Assembly: GCA_023974075.1 (NCBI GenBank)
Contig: CM043785.1
Location: forward strand, 22,075,169 to 22,139,168
Length of the DNA: 64,000 nucleotides
Reading direction: 5' to 3'
DNA from: Chaenocephalus aceratus
Lineage: Eukaryota > Chordata > Actinopteri > Perciformes > Channichthyidae
Position numbers and translations under genes: made by a program. Of the stretch, positions 24,563-39,186 are shown one piece after another (positions within the stretch are counted from its first letter, which is position 1; each line of letters starts with the position of its first letter). The notes beneath the pieces are model-generated. The model was given only the letters and a program-made list of their open reading frames with translations, was not told the origin of the DNA and did no database searches.

Positions 24563-24741
24563 CAACTTCAACAGGTGAAGGTGTTACTGGAGAGATAATA
24601 TTTCAAATGAATCACCTGAACATCAATCTTCCACAGTGACTTATGCTGACAATGTTCTCCCCTCACACTTTCCTCAGGAAGACAACAACAACAACAACAA
24701 CACCAACACCACCACCACCACCACCAACAACAACGACAACG

Positions 24742-24775
<34 letters not shown>

Positions 24776-25128
24776 CCACAACAACAACAACTAAGTGCGA
24801 TCAACCAACTTTAAAGAAGATTGTGGTTTTCTATCCTGTAGTATAGTCTGAGAAATTATTTGTGTTATTCAGGTTTTACCTGTAAAATCATAATTTCTGT
24901 GTACTACAATAAAAGTCTTAAACAAATTACTTTAGCAGAGTTCTTTATTCGACATGTTGTGAAAGCGAGGAGCAAATTCCTGAAACAAGCAAGATGATTT
25001 CAGTGTAGTATAAAAAGTATAAATTGCATTTGGGAGAAAGCACACCCCATTACATATTGCAGAAAAATAAGGGATATTGCCGAACACAGAAGTGCATTTT
25101 GAATGATTGAATTGTTGTTTTTTCCCAT

Positions 25129-26687
25129 CTAAGGCTCAAAAAGGAAGGGGAAGTTGGAGTTACCCTGGAGAAACAAAACAAAACGAAACAATTATCAATC
25201 CTGCAAAGCTTTGACATTGACAAATTACATAAATCATGGTTTTGTTTGCGTGCATACAAATGAAAGTACATAAGCTTTAAAGGCATCAACATTGGAAATT
25301 ATACCTCATCAATCCCTGGGCCGGAGGTGTCACCACGAGGATCAGGAGGAATCATAGTAGACTCTCTCTTTGTCCCCATTGGCCATGTCTGATGTAGAAA
25401 TTTACAAAAACACAGCAATTAGTCTAGACTGGTGCACATTTGTCTCCTTGGTTTATTAGTACATTTACAAAAATCAATAGGTTGTACTCACTTTTTCAGT
25501 TTGCACCTTAGGCTGGGAAGGCTGCTGAAAATGGGAAGATATGCAAAGTAAATACATATAAGTATTTTCCTACACATGTCATTACAATTTTCAAGTTAGA
25601 TACACAAATGTAGTCCTGAGACACCAACATTTCACAAATTAACAAGGAAACTAGATAATAGTGTTGAGCATGAAATATACAAACTGCATAAGGCATCTTT
25701 TAACAGTGCAGATATGTAACAATTACTTATTCAACACTGGAATGGGACTGAGGTAACATGATTTCAGCAGCGTGTGGTCAAAAGGCAGACAGTCGATTTT
25801 GCATCAGAGTCACCGCAGATGACTCAGCATCTGCAGCTATGTTATCGTCATTAAGTCTTATCTTTAGTGGTTTTTCTAACCCTTAATTAAAGGGGCAAAA
25901 GGATGTTGCTACACAATCACGTTTTTAAATGTTTTAGTAGTAGCTGTTCTTCATGATACTTTATTGAGTAAATATGTAGAAGATATAAGATAAAGACGTC
26001 TAGACTGCCTCTACAAAGCAAATCTCTATTCAGTTAGGGTGGTTTATTTCATGTCATGTTGCGTGTCTCACCTTCAGAGGGAGCTGTGGTCTCTGTGTGG
26101 CTCTCTCCAGCTGCTGCTGGCCGTTGTTGGGCTGCATCACCACAGTGTTCCTCTGCTGGGGATAGCCGTAGGGAGGCACAAAGTAAGGGTAGCCCTGTGG
26201 ATAAAGGAATCACTTTAAATCTCAAGTCAGCATCTAAATAAAGATGTTTAGGTTCGCACACAGGTTAAAACGTTTTCCTACCTGCTGTCTGGGAAACTGA
26301 GGAAATCCATAAGATGGGTATTGAAATTGTGGAAACATCTAAAAGAAATTTAAAAAAGTTAATAATTTCTCTACATGACTGTGAGAAGCAGCAGGTGAAG
26401 CGATAAGACTGAGTATTTAAACAAAAGTATCCGTGTGTGTCCATGCTGTTTGGTTGCACCTGAAAAGGGTTTTGGGGCTGCTGAGGAACTTCAGGAGCGT
26501 TGGGATCCTGTGGAGGTCCAAGCTGCTCTTGCTGGCCGTTGGGGAACATCATTGGTGTGAGTTGGTTGCCCTGATTGGGGAAAAACAGCTGAGGCCCGTG
26601 GGGGCCGAAGGGATTGGCTAATTGAGGGTTAAAGTTCACCATCTGTGGAAACAGCACCTCGGGCCGCTGCTGCTGGAACACATACAT
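25129..26687 (-). CDS. SCPP gene B, copy 3
   Basis: Exons in transcript order: 26460-26672, 26282-26338, 26072-26194, 25492-25524, 25305-25388, 25129-25164. Product as B2, including the GPH variant and the RGD in the 28-codon exon. TATA box near 26899-26905; poly(A) signal TTTATT 24944-24949, facing the one of C4. Signal-peptide exon missing as in the other copies. Confidence 0.75.
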
Positions 26688-27306
26688 GCTGTACACACGT
26701 ACAACACACGTACAAAATCAAAACCAGCCGTCTAGCAGAGACAGGCCTGATCTTTTGAAGATCAAAAAAGGAATCAAGTTAATCTGCTAATTTAACATAA
26801 AACAAGTACATCATATACTCAATGATTGCTCTAATGATTTTATGATTTAAATGGAAGTCACCAAGGATTTGCAGCGGTTCTCCGTCAGCAGGTCCACCTT
26901 TTATAATCCTCAGTCATCCAATTAACTGGCAAACTGGGTCAGACAGATACTCAGAGGTGCGAACAGTGAAGGTGTTATGGCGCTTTAAACAACACGATCT
27001 TCTTATATTTTATTTTGCTGAAAGATCCCTAAGGTCCTCCACAGCTTCTATCTCCCCAAAAAACTGTGAGTAACTATCTATCCATCTATAATTATGTTTA
27101 TGATACACACATACACAGTTAATCATACACATTATGTTTTAAGAAAAGCGAATATGTCTGGTATATTGTTTACATTGAAGTTTATTTTGTAGAAACTACA
27201 GGGAATAAATGCAATTCAAGGAAGTAGGGAAATTGTGTAAACAAACATTTTCATCACACATGTACACAACAAATGACATGGTTTTCCATCCAACTCAGTG
27301 TCCTTA

Positions 27307-27927
27307 TCAAAACTTAAGACCACCAGGAGGAGGAGCAGGAACAGCAGGAGGAGCAGGAACAGCAGGAGGAGCAGGAACAGCAGGAGGAGCAGGAACAGCA
27401 GGAGGAGCAGGAACAGCAGGAGGAGCAGGAACAGCAGGAGGAGCAGGAACAGCAGGAGGAGCAGGAGCAGCAGTAGGAGCTAGCCGGTTTAACAGCTGAA
27501 TTATAGCCTGAATCAACTGGGCGTTAATGGCCTGCTGGTTATTGTTGTTGTTGTTGTTCTGCAAGAAAATCAGAGAGTCATTGTCAAATAGAAAGCAGAG
27601 GAGTAGCTAGGGAATTGTATATCATTTCACAATCAAGTGTTTTTAATGTTGAACTGTAGAGGATAGAGAAAGCAGTCACCTCATTTGAATTTGAGTCAGA
27701 GTCAGAGTCAGAGCCAGAGCTTGAGCGAGCAAGTCTTTTGCGCTCGGTGTCCATCTGTAGGGAAAGCCACAATTATGATACTGCCTTCATTTTACTTTTG
27801 CAATTTAAATACTTTTATCACGGTATAAGAAGAAAAGTATTGATATTAAGTTTGAAAATGTTACACTTACAGGCTGAGCCAGAGCCAGGCTCAGGAGGCA
27901 TCCAAGAACAAGAGCTAGCTTCAGCAT
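27307..27927 (-). CDS. SCPP gene A, copy 3
   Basis: Coding exons: 27871-27927, 27680-27754, 27307-27558. About 127 residues with seven AVPAPP units. TATA box near 28115-28119, 5'UTR exon from 28034, poly(A) signal 27181-27186. The first two coding exons match A2 in protein sequence by eye. Confidence 0.85.
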
Positions 27928-28979
27928 GGTTACAGTGATGATCTGTTAGAAGGAAGAAATAAATAGTGATGCAGGTTTTCTAAAATATGAGCAAATTCCC
28001 ACTTAGAAGTATAGAAAGAAAATATATAATTACCTTCAATTCTTCACAACTTCAGCAGATTGTCTCGTAGAGAGTCAAGGAGGTTTTTGAGTTTCTCTGA
28101 GTGTTGAGCTTTGCTTATAAACAGGTACAGAAGCGCATGTCATCTCATTAGCAAACAGCGAGGTTGTGAAATTACAAACAAGTTTAGGAAATATTCTACC
28201 TCAACATTTCAAGGTGTGTGGCTAATCATCAGAGATGGAAACCACCCTCGGATCATAGGCAGAAATCATTTCCTAAATTGTATCAGAAATAATAGTCCGT
28301 TGGATTTTTCTCAAATGGTAATCATTATATCAATTTAATATAGTCATAAAAATGTGTTTCTTACCACCATTATGTACGAACTATTCCTTCTCCTTATTCT
28401 CAACCCTTTAATTTTAGCAACAAAAAAACAGACGGTCATAATATCTGGTCTTATGATTACAAATAAGGTGACTTAAAGGCTTAGACAGGAAGTGGGCGCC
28501 ACCCAATGATGAAAGCATTTCATTATCTATTTGGTCTAGGAAATTAAATAACATTTTTCCCTCAATTTCCCAAAAAAGTTTGAAAAGAAAACTGATACAA
28601 ATCTAAGGTGTATCTAAAGAGATTTTCTGTATAAATTATTAATTATTGATATCTGACACCAATGTTGTTTTGTTGTATAATGTTGCAAAGAACAGGGATC
28701 AAAGTCAATAAGGAAGACATTAGCATCTATTTGTGAGGTAATTGCTGTTTTGCACATGATTGGGTAATTGTGACCAAGATGTGTTGCTTTGAGAAATGTG
28801 TGGTGTGTCTCAATATCTGATGTCTGATATAAGTATCAATGCATGAGGGCCCACACACATACTTCTTACAGTAGATGCTATACGGTAAGGGTTCAGCTAT
28901 GTTAAATGTCTGTTTTAAGGGTGTAAAGTAGCCAAAGTTGAATTTTAATTCTATATTTCTTTCAGGTTCTTGAAAAGCC

Positions 28980-31900
28980 ATGCAGCTCTTGTGTATTGTA
29001 GTTTTACTTTTGGCAGCAGTAGCTGCTCAGCCGCCTGCAGCTGGACGCAGGCTGGGTGCAGACTCTAAGGTAACAGAGTCAAAATATTAAGAGACACACG
29101 GGTCCAGAAGTGCTTTTACCCTCGGCAAGTATTCATGTTTTTAATGTATGTGTTTAGCGAGGTGACGATGAGCTATTGGTGACCCAAGCCCCTGAAGATG
29201 GATGCGGGTCAGGTGAAGAATCTGGACGGCCATCATGGGTATGTGTTGTTTCAAAAGCTATACTTATTATTTCATTTTGATGCAATGTTGGTTGCAGATA
29301 ATCAGTGATTCCGGTCTCATCTCTTGTTCCAGTAAACTCGGGAAGTTAGATGGTGATATATTTTAGTTAATGACTCTTGCTTTATTCAACCTGTAATATT
29401 TTGTAGTATGTATATGTACATATGTTATTTTAAAACATATATCTTTAAGGGATGTTATCTTCAAATTAGTCATTGTAATACTCTCCAGTTCAGTGGAATT
29501 TAGTGTTTATACATCAAATAAAATACAATATATTTCATTCATTCATATCTATTTCCTGAAGGTCTTTACAGAGAGGTTTCTTTATATTGTATTCATAGCC
29601 TGATTTATACAAACAACTGTATTATTCCTAGATACATGACAAACAACTGACTGATAACAAAATGACTGTTGTTCAAAAAACATTTGACCCTAATATGTCA
29701 ACAAAATGAAATGTTGAACCTTGCTTATTCTAATGTTCAGATTTCTCTTTTAAAGATTACAAAAATAACTTTTATTTATGCTCTGTTACTATTTAAGGAA
29801 TTACTGAAGTTATTTGCCAACCAGCATACTGTGCAGACAACCTGTGATTAATCAATCAATGTTACACCATCCACCTCTCTCGAAACACCACAAATTGTTG
29901 TTTTTATATTTCTGTTTGTTTTGGAAATAAAATTAAAAAAAGTATGCTTACAGCTAATAAACTGGGTACAGGATATTCAATTGTAGAAAACGAAGACATG
30001 GAGTGGGCTAAAATAATTCAGTTGCGACCAAAGGAGATCTCGTACTGTAATAAAGAGTTCTCCATGTAATAACTAGCCTATATTTAGATTTGTTTAGTGT
30101 AATTATCTGAACAAGAGTTGACCTTACATCTGACCTATTTCACTAAATATGGGCAAGTCCCTACAATTAAAAAGACTACCTAAAAAAATAACAACTTCTA
30201 TATTCTATATTTTGCTTAGACATTACCATAGTGGTTATCAAGACCTATTGCAACGTGCCATACTTTACCTTTTCCTTGTACTGTTATCAGCATTGTATCT
30301 CTCCTCGTCACAGGCTCCAGGTTTCATGTCCGATGTCTCTGGAGTCCCTCATCACAGGTTCGGCAGGCATCGGGGACACAGAGGACCTTCAAGAGGCCAC
30401 AGGCCCAACAGGAGGAACCCTGTTGAAATGGTAAGCTCACAAAGACACTATAGCTGTACACAAATGGAAAAGTAATACAAAGTGTAATTATTTAAGTCTC
30501 TACTTCATTAAAGTCTTTAGTTCACTCATCACCAGGGACACTGGGATGTCTTTATACTGCCCCGCCATACTCCCTCTATTACTGTTCTTTTCTATTTTGA
30601 TAAATAATCTATATTTGATGTTAGTTGCTTATGTGTTTTATTCTGAATCAGTATTGGATGTCTGACTTTGAAAGTAGCTTACTATTAAACTTTAACATTG
30701 TCTTGAGTCATGATAAGAAATTAATTACAATTATTTATTTCTGGTTTTAGGTGTTTTCCCCTTCGTTCAAGGTAGGCTTTCTGTCATGTGATTGTATCAC
30801 ACTTAACAATTTACTAGAGCGTTTGGCAACAACTCAGATTTTTTTTAATTGTAATTCATTTTAAGGTTGACAACGTGACATTTCAGGTAAGAGTATGACT
30901 TTTTTTTTTTATGTTTAATACAGTACACTGTATGTTTGACATGAAAGGCCAGATATTTACTTTTTTATGCGTTTCGTTCATAGAACACCACCGATGTCTC
31001 ACTGAAGGAGGTACACATTTTAATTAGATAGTTAACTTAAAATATGAAACCCACTCACTGTATGTTGTAAATCACACTATCTTATGAAATGTTAATATTT
31101 CACTGACATTTTGTGTGAAACAGGGGGAGAACATATTTCTGGCACCGAAGGTATTTTTCTGAAGAATCAATTTTGTGTATGGTTAAATAATTACAAAAAT
31201 AACAATTATGATTTGTTGTATTATCATTACATTCTAATGACTGACACTCCATTCCTAGCAGGGTAGAAGAGGACCTCACCATCATCGGGTATACATTCTT
31301 ATTTAACTCTTTTTAGCAATGGTTGCATTAACAAAGCTCAGACATTCTGACTCAAACTTCTTTTATAGGGAGGAAGACACGGGCCTCCACAGAGTGGGGT
31401 ACGCTGGGTTTGTTGAACTTTAATTGTAGTTTAAAAAAAATTATTCTACATTGTTTACACTTACACTCCAGAATTTAGCTTGATTTTATATTAAATGTTT
31501 TTTAATACATTTTTCCGTTTTCTGTATTCTGCATTGTGATATATGTTTGTCTTTTCAGCAATATGTGAAGCTAATCTACAATGCCACGCAGCCGGTAAAT
31601 TCCTGATATTCACTATATATCTAATATATTTAATAATACATATTTCAATCATAATCATAATTTCTCTTTTTCCATTCAAAGAACATGGTCTCCATTGAGT
31701 TTGGGGTTTTGAAACCTGTAAGTACAGACAATATTTATATACAAATTGATTTCTATATATTATGTCATGTTAAAACATGGTAATGCAACACTCCAATTAA
31801 ATCACCAGTTAATGTCCCAATCATATAATTACTGTTATACTGAACTGGGAAACACAGAACTTTTGGGAAATAAGCTAATAAAACAAATAAAACTGTCCTC

Positions 31901-32020
31901 ACATTTAAAGAAACTTTTGCAAATGGGGATTGACGTTGACTGTTTAATTTGAACTCTTTTTTCAAGATAACCCTTGGTAAATATGCTGGAGAGGATGAAA
32001 ATCCAGAAGACGATTTCTGA
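28980..32020 (+). CDS. SCPP gene C, copy 5
   Basis: Exons: 28980-29069, 29158-29238, 30314-30430, 30751-30771, 30866-30886, 30984-31010, 31124-31150, 31262-31288, 31369-31398, 31559-31594, 31682-31717, 31967-32020 (stop 32018-32020); 3'UTR exon from 32136 with the longest AAC tract, AATAAA 32375-32380. Protein the same as C3 and C4 by eye; no disabling change. Confidence 0.85.
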
Positions 32021-32193
32021 CAACTTCAACAGGTGAAGGTGTTACTGGAGAGATAATATTTCAAATGAATCACCTGAACATCAATCTTCCACAGTGACTT
32101 ATGCTGACAATGTTCTCCCCTCACACTTTCCTCAGGAAGACAACAACAACAACAACAACACCAACACCACCACCACCACCACCAACAACAACG

Positions 32194-32242
<49 letters not shown>

Positions 32243-32596
32243 CCACAACAACAACAACTAAGTGCGATCAACCAACTTTAAAGAAGATTGTGGTTTTCTA
32301 TCCTGTAGTATAGTCTGAGAAATTATTTGTGTTATTCAGGTTTTACCTGTAAAATCATAATTTCTGTGTACTACAATAAAAGTCTTAAACAAATTACTTT
32401 AGCAGAGTTCTTTATTCGACATGTTGTGAAAGCGAGGAGCAAATTCCTGAAACAAGCAAGATGATTTCAGTGTAGTATAAAAAGTATAAATTGCATTTGG
32501 GAGAAAGCACACCCCATTACATATTGCAGAAAAATAAGGGATATTGCCGAACACAGAAGTGCATTTTGAATGATTGAATTGTTGTTTTTTTCCCAT

Positions 32597-34155
32597 CTAA
32601 GGCTCAAAAAGGAAGGGGAAGTTGGAGTTACCCTGGAGAAACAAAACAAAACGAAACAATTATCAATCCTGCAAAGCTTTGACATTGACAAATTACATAA
32701 ATCATGGTTTTGTTTGCGTGCATACAAATGAAAGTACATAAGCTTTAAAGGCATCAACATTGGAAATTATACCTCATCAATCCCTGGGCCGGAGGTGTCA
32801 CCACGAGGATCAGGAGGAATCATAGTAGACTCTCTCTTTGTCCCCATTGGCCATGTCTGATGTAGAAATTTACAAAAACACAGCAATTAGTCTAGACTGG
32901 TGCACATTTGTCTCCTTGGTTTATTAGTACATTTACAAAAATCAATAGGTTGTACTCACTTTTTCAGTTTGCACCTTAGGCTGGGAAGGCTGCTGAAAAT
33001 GGGAAGATATGCAAAGTAAATACATATAAGTATTTTCCTACACATGTCATTACAATTTTCAAGTTAGATACACAAATGTAGTCCTGAGACACCAACATTT
33101 CACAAATTAACAAGGAAACTAGATAATAGTGTTGAGCATGAAATATACAAACTGCATAAGGCATCTTTTAACAGTGCAGATATGTAACAATTACTTATTC
33201 AACACTGGAATGGGACTGAGGTAACATGATTTCAGCAGCGTGTGGTCAAAAGGCAGACAGTCGATTTTGCATCAGAGTCACCGCAGATGACTCAGCATCT
33301 GCAGCTATGTTATCGTCATTAAGTCTTATCTTTAGTGGTTTTTCTAACCCTTAATTAAAGGGGCAAAAGGATGTTGCTACACAATCACGTTTTTAAATGT
33401 TTTAGTAGTAGCTGTTCTTCATGATACTTTATTGAGTAAATATGTAGAAGATATAAGATAAAGACGTCTAGACTGCCTCTACAAAGCAAATCTCTATTCA
33501 GTTAGGGTGGTTTATTTCATGTCATGTTGCGTGTCTCACCTTCAGAGGGAGCTGTGGTCTCTGTGTGGCTCTCTCCAGCTGCTGCTGGCCGTTGTTGGGC
33601 TGCATCACCACAGTGTTCCTCTGCTGGGGATAGCCGTAGGGAGGCACAAAGTAAGGGTAGCCCTGTGGATAAAGGAATCACTTTAAATCTCAAGTCAGCA
33701 TCTAAATAAAGATGTTTAGGTTCGCACACAGGTTAAAACGTTTTCCTACCTGCTGTCTGGGAAACTGAGGAAATCCATAAGATGGGTATTGAAATTGTGG
33801 AAACATCTAAAAGAAATTTAAAAAAGTTAATAATTTCTCTACATGACTGTGAGAAGCAGCAGGTGAAGCGATAAGACTGAGTATTTAAACAAAAGTATCC
33901 GTGTGTGTCCATGCTGTTTGGTTGCACCTGAAAAGGGTTTTGGGGCTGCTGAGGAACTTCAGGAGCGTTGGGATCCTGTGGAGGTCCAAGCTGCTCTTGC
34001 TGGCCGTTGGGGAACATCATTGGTGTGAGTTGGTTGCCCTGATTGGGGAAAAACAGCTGAGGCCCGTGGGGGCCGAAGGGATTGGCTAATTGAGGGTTAA
34101 AGTTCACCATCTGTGGAAACAGCACCTCGGGCCGCTGCTGCTGGAACACATACAT
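32597..34155 (-). CDS. SCPP gene B, copy 4
   Basis: Exons in transcript order: 33928-34140, 33750-33806, 33540-33662, 32960-32992, 32773-32856, 32597-32632. Same product as B2/B3. TATA box near 34367-34373; poly(A) signal 32411-32416. The last complete B copy; it too has no signal-peptide exon. Confidence 0.75.
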
Positions 34156-34774
34156 GCTGTACACACGTACAACACACGTACAAAATCAAAACCAGCCGTC
34201 TAGCAGAGACAGGCCTGATCTTTTGAAGATCAAAAAAGGAATCAAGTTAATCTGCTAATTTAACATAAAACAAGTACATCATATACTCAATGATTGCTCT
34301 AATGATTTTATGATTTAAATGGAAGTCACCAAGGATTTGCAGCGGTTCTCCGTCAGCAGGTCCACCTTTTATAATCCTCAGTCATCCAATTAACTGGCAA
34401 ACTGGGTCAGACAGATACTCAGAGGTGCGAACAGTGAAGGTGTTATGGCGCTTTAAACAACACGATCTTCTTATATTTTATTTTGCTGAAAGATCCCTAA
34501 GGTCCTCCACAGCTTCTATCTCCCCAAAAAACTGTGAGTAACTATCTATCCATCTATAATTATGTTTATGATACACACATACACAGTTAATCATACACAT
34601 TATGTTTTAAGAAAAGCGAATATGTCTGGTATATTGTTTACATTGAAGTTTATTTTGTAGAAACTACAGGGAATAAATGCAATTCAAGGAAGTAGGGAAA
34701 TTGTGTAAACAAACATTTTCATCACACATGTACACAACAAATGACATGGTTTTCCATCCAACTCAGTGTCCTTA

Positions 34775-35416
34775 TCAAAACTTAAGACCACCAGGAGGAG
34801 GAGCAGGAACAGCAGGAGGAGCAGGAACAGCAGGAGGAGCAGGAACAGCAGGAGGAGCAGGAACAGCAGGAGGAGCAGGAACAGCAGGAGGAGCAGGAAC
34901 AGCAGGAGGAGCAGGAACAGCAGGAGGAGCAGGAACAGCAGGAGGAGCAGGAGCAGCAGTAGGAGCTAGCCGGTTTAACAGCTGAATTATAGCCTGAATC
35001 AACTGGGCGTTAATGGCCTGCTGGTTATTGTTGTTGTTGTTGTTGTTCTGCAAGAAAATCAGAGAGTCATTGTCAAATAGAAAGCAGAGGAGTAGCTAGG
35101 GAATTGTATATCATTTCACAATCAAGTGTTTTTAATGTTGAACTGTAGAGGATAGAGAAAGCAGTCACCTCATTTGAATTTGAGTCAGAGTCAGAGCCAG
35201 AGTCAGAGCTTGAGCGAGCAAGTCTTTTGCGCTCGGTGTCCATCTGTAGGGAAAGCCACAATTATGATACTGCCTTCATTTTACTTTTGCAATTTAAATA
35301 CTTTTATCACGGTATAAGAAGAAAAGTATTGATATTAAGTTTGAAAATGTTACACTTACAGGCTGAGCCAGAGCCAGGCTCAGGAGGCATCCAAGAACAA
35401 GAGCTAGCTTCAGCAT
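34775..35416 (-). CDS. SCPP gene A, copy 4
   Basis: Coding exons: 35360-35416, 35169-35243, 34775-35047. About 134 residues: eight AVPAPP units and one extra Asn in the Asn run. The acidic exon reads SSSDSGSDSDSNSNE, a reordering of the Gly in A2/A3. TATA box near 35602-35606, 5'UTR exon from 35523, poly(A) signal 34649-34654. Confidence 0.85.
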
Positions 35417-36466
35417 GGTTACAGTGATGATCTGTTAGAAGGAAGAAATAAATAGTGATGCAGGTTTTCTAAAATATGAGCAAATTCCCACTTAGAAGTA
35501 TAGAAAGAAAATATATAATTACCTTCAATTCTTCACAACTTCAGCAGATTGTCTCGTAGAGAGTCAAGGAGGTTTTTGAGTTTCTCTGTGTTGAGCTTTG
35601 CTTATAAACAGGTACAGAAGCGCATGTCATCTCATTAGCAAACAGCGAGGTTGTGAAATTACAAACAAGTTTAGGAAATATTCTACCTCAACATTTCAAG
35701 GTGTGTGGCTAATCATCAGAGATGGAAACCACCCTCGGATCATAGGCAGAAATCATTTCCTAAATTGTATCAGAAATAATAGTCCGTTGGATTTTTCTCA
35801 AATGGTAATCATTATATCAATTTAATATAGTCAGAAAAATGTGTTTCTTACCACCATTATGTACGAACTATTCCTTCTCCTTATTCTCAACCCTTTACTT
35901 TTAGCAACAAAAAAACAGACGGTCATAATACCTGGTCTTATGATTACAAATAAGGTGACTTAAAGGCTTAGACAGGAAGTGGGCGCCACCCAATGATGAA
36001 AGCATTTCATTATCTATTTGGTCTAGGAAATTAAATAACATTTTTCCCTCAATTTCCCAAAAAAGTTTGAAAAGAAAACTGATACAAATCTAAGGTGTAT
36101 CTAAAGAGGTTTTCTGTATAAATTATTAATTATTGATATCTGACACCAATGTTGTTTTGTTGTATAATGTTGCAAAGAACAGGGATCAAAGTCAATAAGG
36201 AAGACATTAGCATCTATTTGTGAGGTAATTGCTGTTTTGCACATGATTGGGTAATTGTGACCAAGATGTGTTGCTTTGAGAAATGTGTGGTGTGTCTCAA
36301 TATCTGATGTCTGATATAAGTATCAATGCATGAGGGCCCACACACATACTTCTTACAGTAGATGATATACGGTAAGGGTTCAGCTATGTTAAATGTCTGT
36401 TTTAAGGGTGTAAAGTAGCCAAAGTTGAATTTTAATTCTATATTTCTTTCAGGTTCTTGAAAAGCC

Positions 36467-38164
36467 ATGCAGCTCTTGTGTATTGTAGTTTTACTTTTGG
36501 CAGCAGTAGCATAGGGGACACAGAGGACCTTCAAGAGGCCACAGACCCAACAGGAGGAACCCTGTTGAAATGGTAAGCTCACAAAGACACTATAGCTGTA
36601 CACAAATGGAAAAGTAATACAAAGTGTAATTATTTAAGTCTCTACTTCATTAAAGTCTTTAGTTCACTCATCACCAGGGACACTGGGATGTCTTTATACT
36701 GCCCCGCCATACTCCCTCTATTACTGTTCTTTTCTATTTTGATAAATAATCTATATTTGATGTTAGTTGCTTATGTGTTTTATTCTGAATCAGTATTGGA
36801 TGTCTGACTTTGAAAGTAGCTTACTATTAAACTTTAACATTGTCTTGAGTCATGATAAGAAATTAATTACAATTATTTATTTCTGGTTTTAGGTGTTTTC
36901 CCCTTCGTTCAAGGTAGGCTTTCTGTCATGTGATTGTATCACACTTAACAATTTACTAGAGCGTTTGGCAACAACTCAGATTTTTTTTAATTGTAATTCA
37001 TTTTAAGGTTGACAACGTGACATTTCAGGTAAGAGTATGACTTTTTTTTTTTTTATGTTTAATACAGTACACTGTATGTTTGACATGAAAGGCCAGATAT
37101 TTACTTTTTTATGCGTTTCGTTCATAGAACACCACCGATGTCTCACTGAAGGAGGTACACATTTTAATTAGATAGTTAACTTAAAATATGAAACCCACTC
37201 ACTGTATGTTGTAAATCACACTATCTTATGAAATGTTAATATTTCACTGACATTTTGTGTGAAACAGGGGGAGAACATATTTCTGGCACCGAAGGTATTT
37301 TTCTGAAGAATCAATTTTGTGTATGGTTAAATAATTACAAAAATAACAATTATGATTTGTTGTATTATCATTACATTCTAATGACTGACACTCCATTCCT
37401 AGCAGGGTAGAAGAGGACCTCACCATCATCGGGTATAAATTCTTATTTAACTCTTTTTAGCAATGGTTGCATTATCAAAGCTCAGACATTCTGACTCAAA
37501 CTTCTTTTATAGGGAGGAAGACACGGGCCTCCACAGAGTGGGGTACGCTGGGTTTGTTGAACTTTAATTGTAGTTTAAAAAAAATTATTCTACATTGTTT
37601 ACACTTACACTCCAGAATTTAGCTTGATTTTATATTAAATGTTTTTTAATACATTTTTCCGTTTTCTGTATTCTGCATTGTGATATATGTTTGTCTTTTC
37701 AGCAATATGTGAAGCTAATCTACAATGCCACGCAGCCGGTAAATTCCTGATATTCACTATATATCTAATATATTTAATAATACATATTTCAATCATAATC
37801 ATAATTTCTCTTTTTCCATTCAAAGAACATGGTCTCCATTGAGTTTGGGGTTTTGAAACCTGTAAGTACAGACAATATTTATATACAAATTGATTTCTAT
37901 ATATTATGTCATGTTAAAACATGGTAATGCAACACTCCAATTAAATCACCAGTTAATGTCCCAATCATATAATTACTGTTATACTGAACTGGGAAACACA
38001 GAACTTTTTGGAAATAAGCTAATAAAACAAATAAAACTGTCCTCACATTTAAAGAAACTTCTGCAAATGGGGATTGACGTTGACTGTTTAATTTGAACTC
38101 TTTTTTCAAGATAACCCTTGGTAAATATGCTGGAGAGGATGAAAATCCAGAAGACGATTTCTGA
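36467..38164 (+). pseudogene. SCPP gene C, copy 6: inactivated by a 1.3-kb deletion
   Basis: Signal-peptide exon and His/Arg exon are fused: after MQLLCIVVLLLAAVA (36467-36511) the reading frame meets TAG at 36512-36514, where ATAGGGGAC of the His/Arg exon begins. Compared with C5 about 1,345 bp are missing (end of the signal exon, the RGD exon and the start of the His/Arg exon). A GC shared by both edges could have served as microhomology. The downstream exons remain intact: 36893-36913, 37008-37028, 37128-37154, 37268-37294, 37406-37432, 37513-37542, 37703-37738, 37826-37861, 38111-38164, 3'UTR from 38280, AATAAA 38492-38497. Promoter and 5'UTR exon are also kept, so a transcript could still be made. 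Confidence 0.9.
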
Positions 38165-38293
38165 CAACTTCAACAGGTGAAGGTGTTACTGGAGAGATAA
38201 TATTTCAAATGAATCACCTGAACATCAATCTTCCACAGTGACTTATGCTGACAATGTTCTCCCCTCACACTTTCCTCAGGAAGACAACAACAA

Positions 38294-38337
<44 letters not shown>

Positions 38338-38339
38338 CC

Positions 38340-38374
<35 letters not shown>

Positions 38375-38712
38375 CTAAGTGCGATCAACCAACTTTAAAG
38401 AAGATTGTGGTTTTCTATCCTGTAGTATAGTCTGAGAAATTATTTGTGTTATTCAGGTTTTACCTGTAAAATCATAATTTCTGTGTACTACAATAAAAGT
38501 CTTAAACAAATTACTTTAGCAAAGTTCTTTATTCGACATGTTGTGAAAGCGAGGAGCAAATTCCTGAAACAAGCAAGATGATTTCAGTGTAGTATAAAAA
38601 GTATAAATTGCATTTGGGAGAAAGCACACCCCATTACATATTGCAGAAAAATAAGGGATATTGCCGAACACAGAAGTGCATTTTGAATGATTGAATTGTT
38701 GTTTTTTCCCAT

Positions 38713-39108
38713 CTAAGGCTCAAAAAGGAAGGGGAAGTTGGAGTTACCCTGGAGAAACAAAACAAAACGAAACAATTATCAATCCTGCAAAGCTTTGACA
38801 TTGACAAATTACATAAATCATGGTTTTGTTTGCGTGCATACAAATGAAAGTACATAAGCTTTAAAGGCATCAACATTGGAAATTATACCTCATCAATCCC
38901 TGGGCCGGAGGTGTCACCACGAGGATCAGGAGGAATCATAGTAGACTCTCTCTTTGTCCCCATTGGCCATGTCTGATGTAGAAATTTACAAAAACACAGC
39001 AATTAGTCTAGACTGGTGCACATTTGTCTCCTTGGTTTATTAGTACATTTACAAAAATCAATAGGTTGTACTCACTTTTTCAGTTTGCACCTTAGGCTGG
39101 GAAGGCTG
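38713..39108 (-). pseudogene. SCPP gene B, copy 5: only the three 3' exons remain
   Basis: Exons 39076-39108 (QPSQPKVQTEK), 38889-38972 (RGD exon) and 38713-38748 (GNSNFPFLFEP) are present. Similarity to B4 ends abruptly at about 39503, before the three upstream exons, and a 151-bp insertion interrupts the intron. The poly(A) signal 38528-38533 is intact. This is the right edge of the amplified array. Confidence 0.85.
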
Positions 39109-39186
39109 CTGAAAATGGGAAGATATGCAAAGTAAATACATATAAGTATTTTCCTACACATGTCATTACAATTTTCAAGTTAGATA

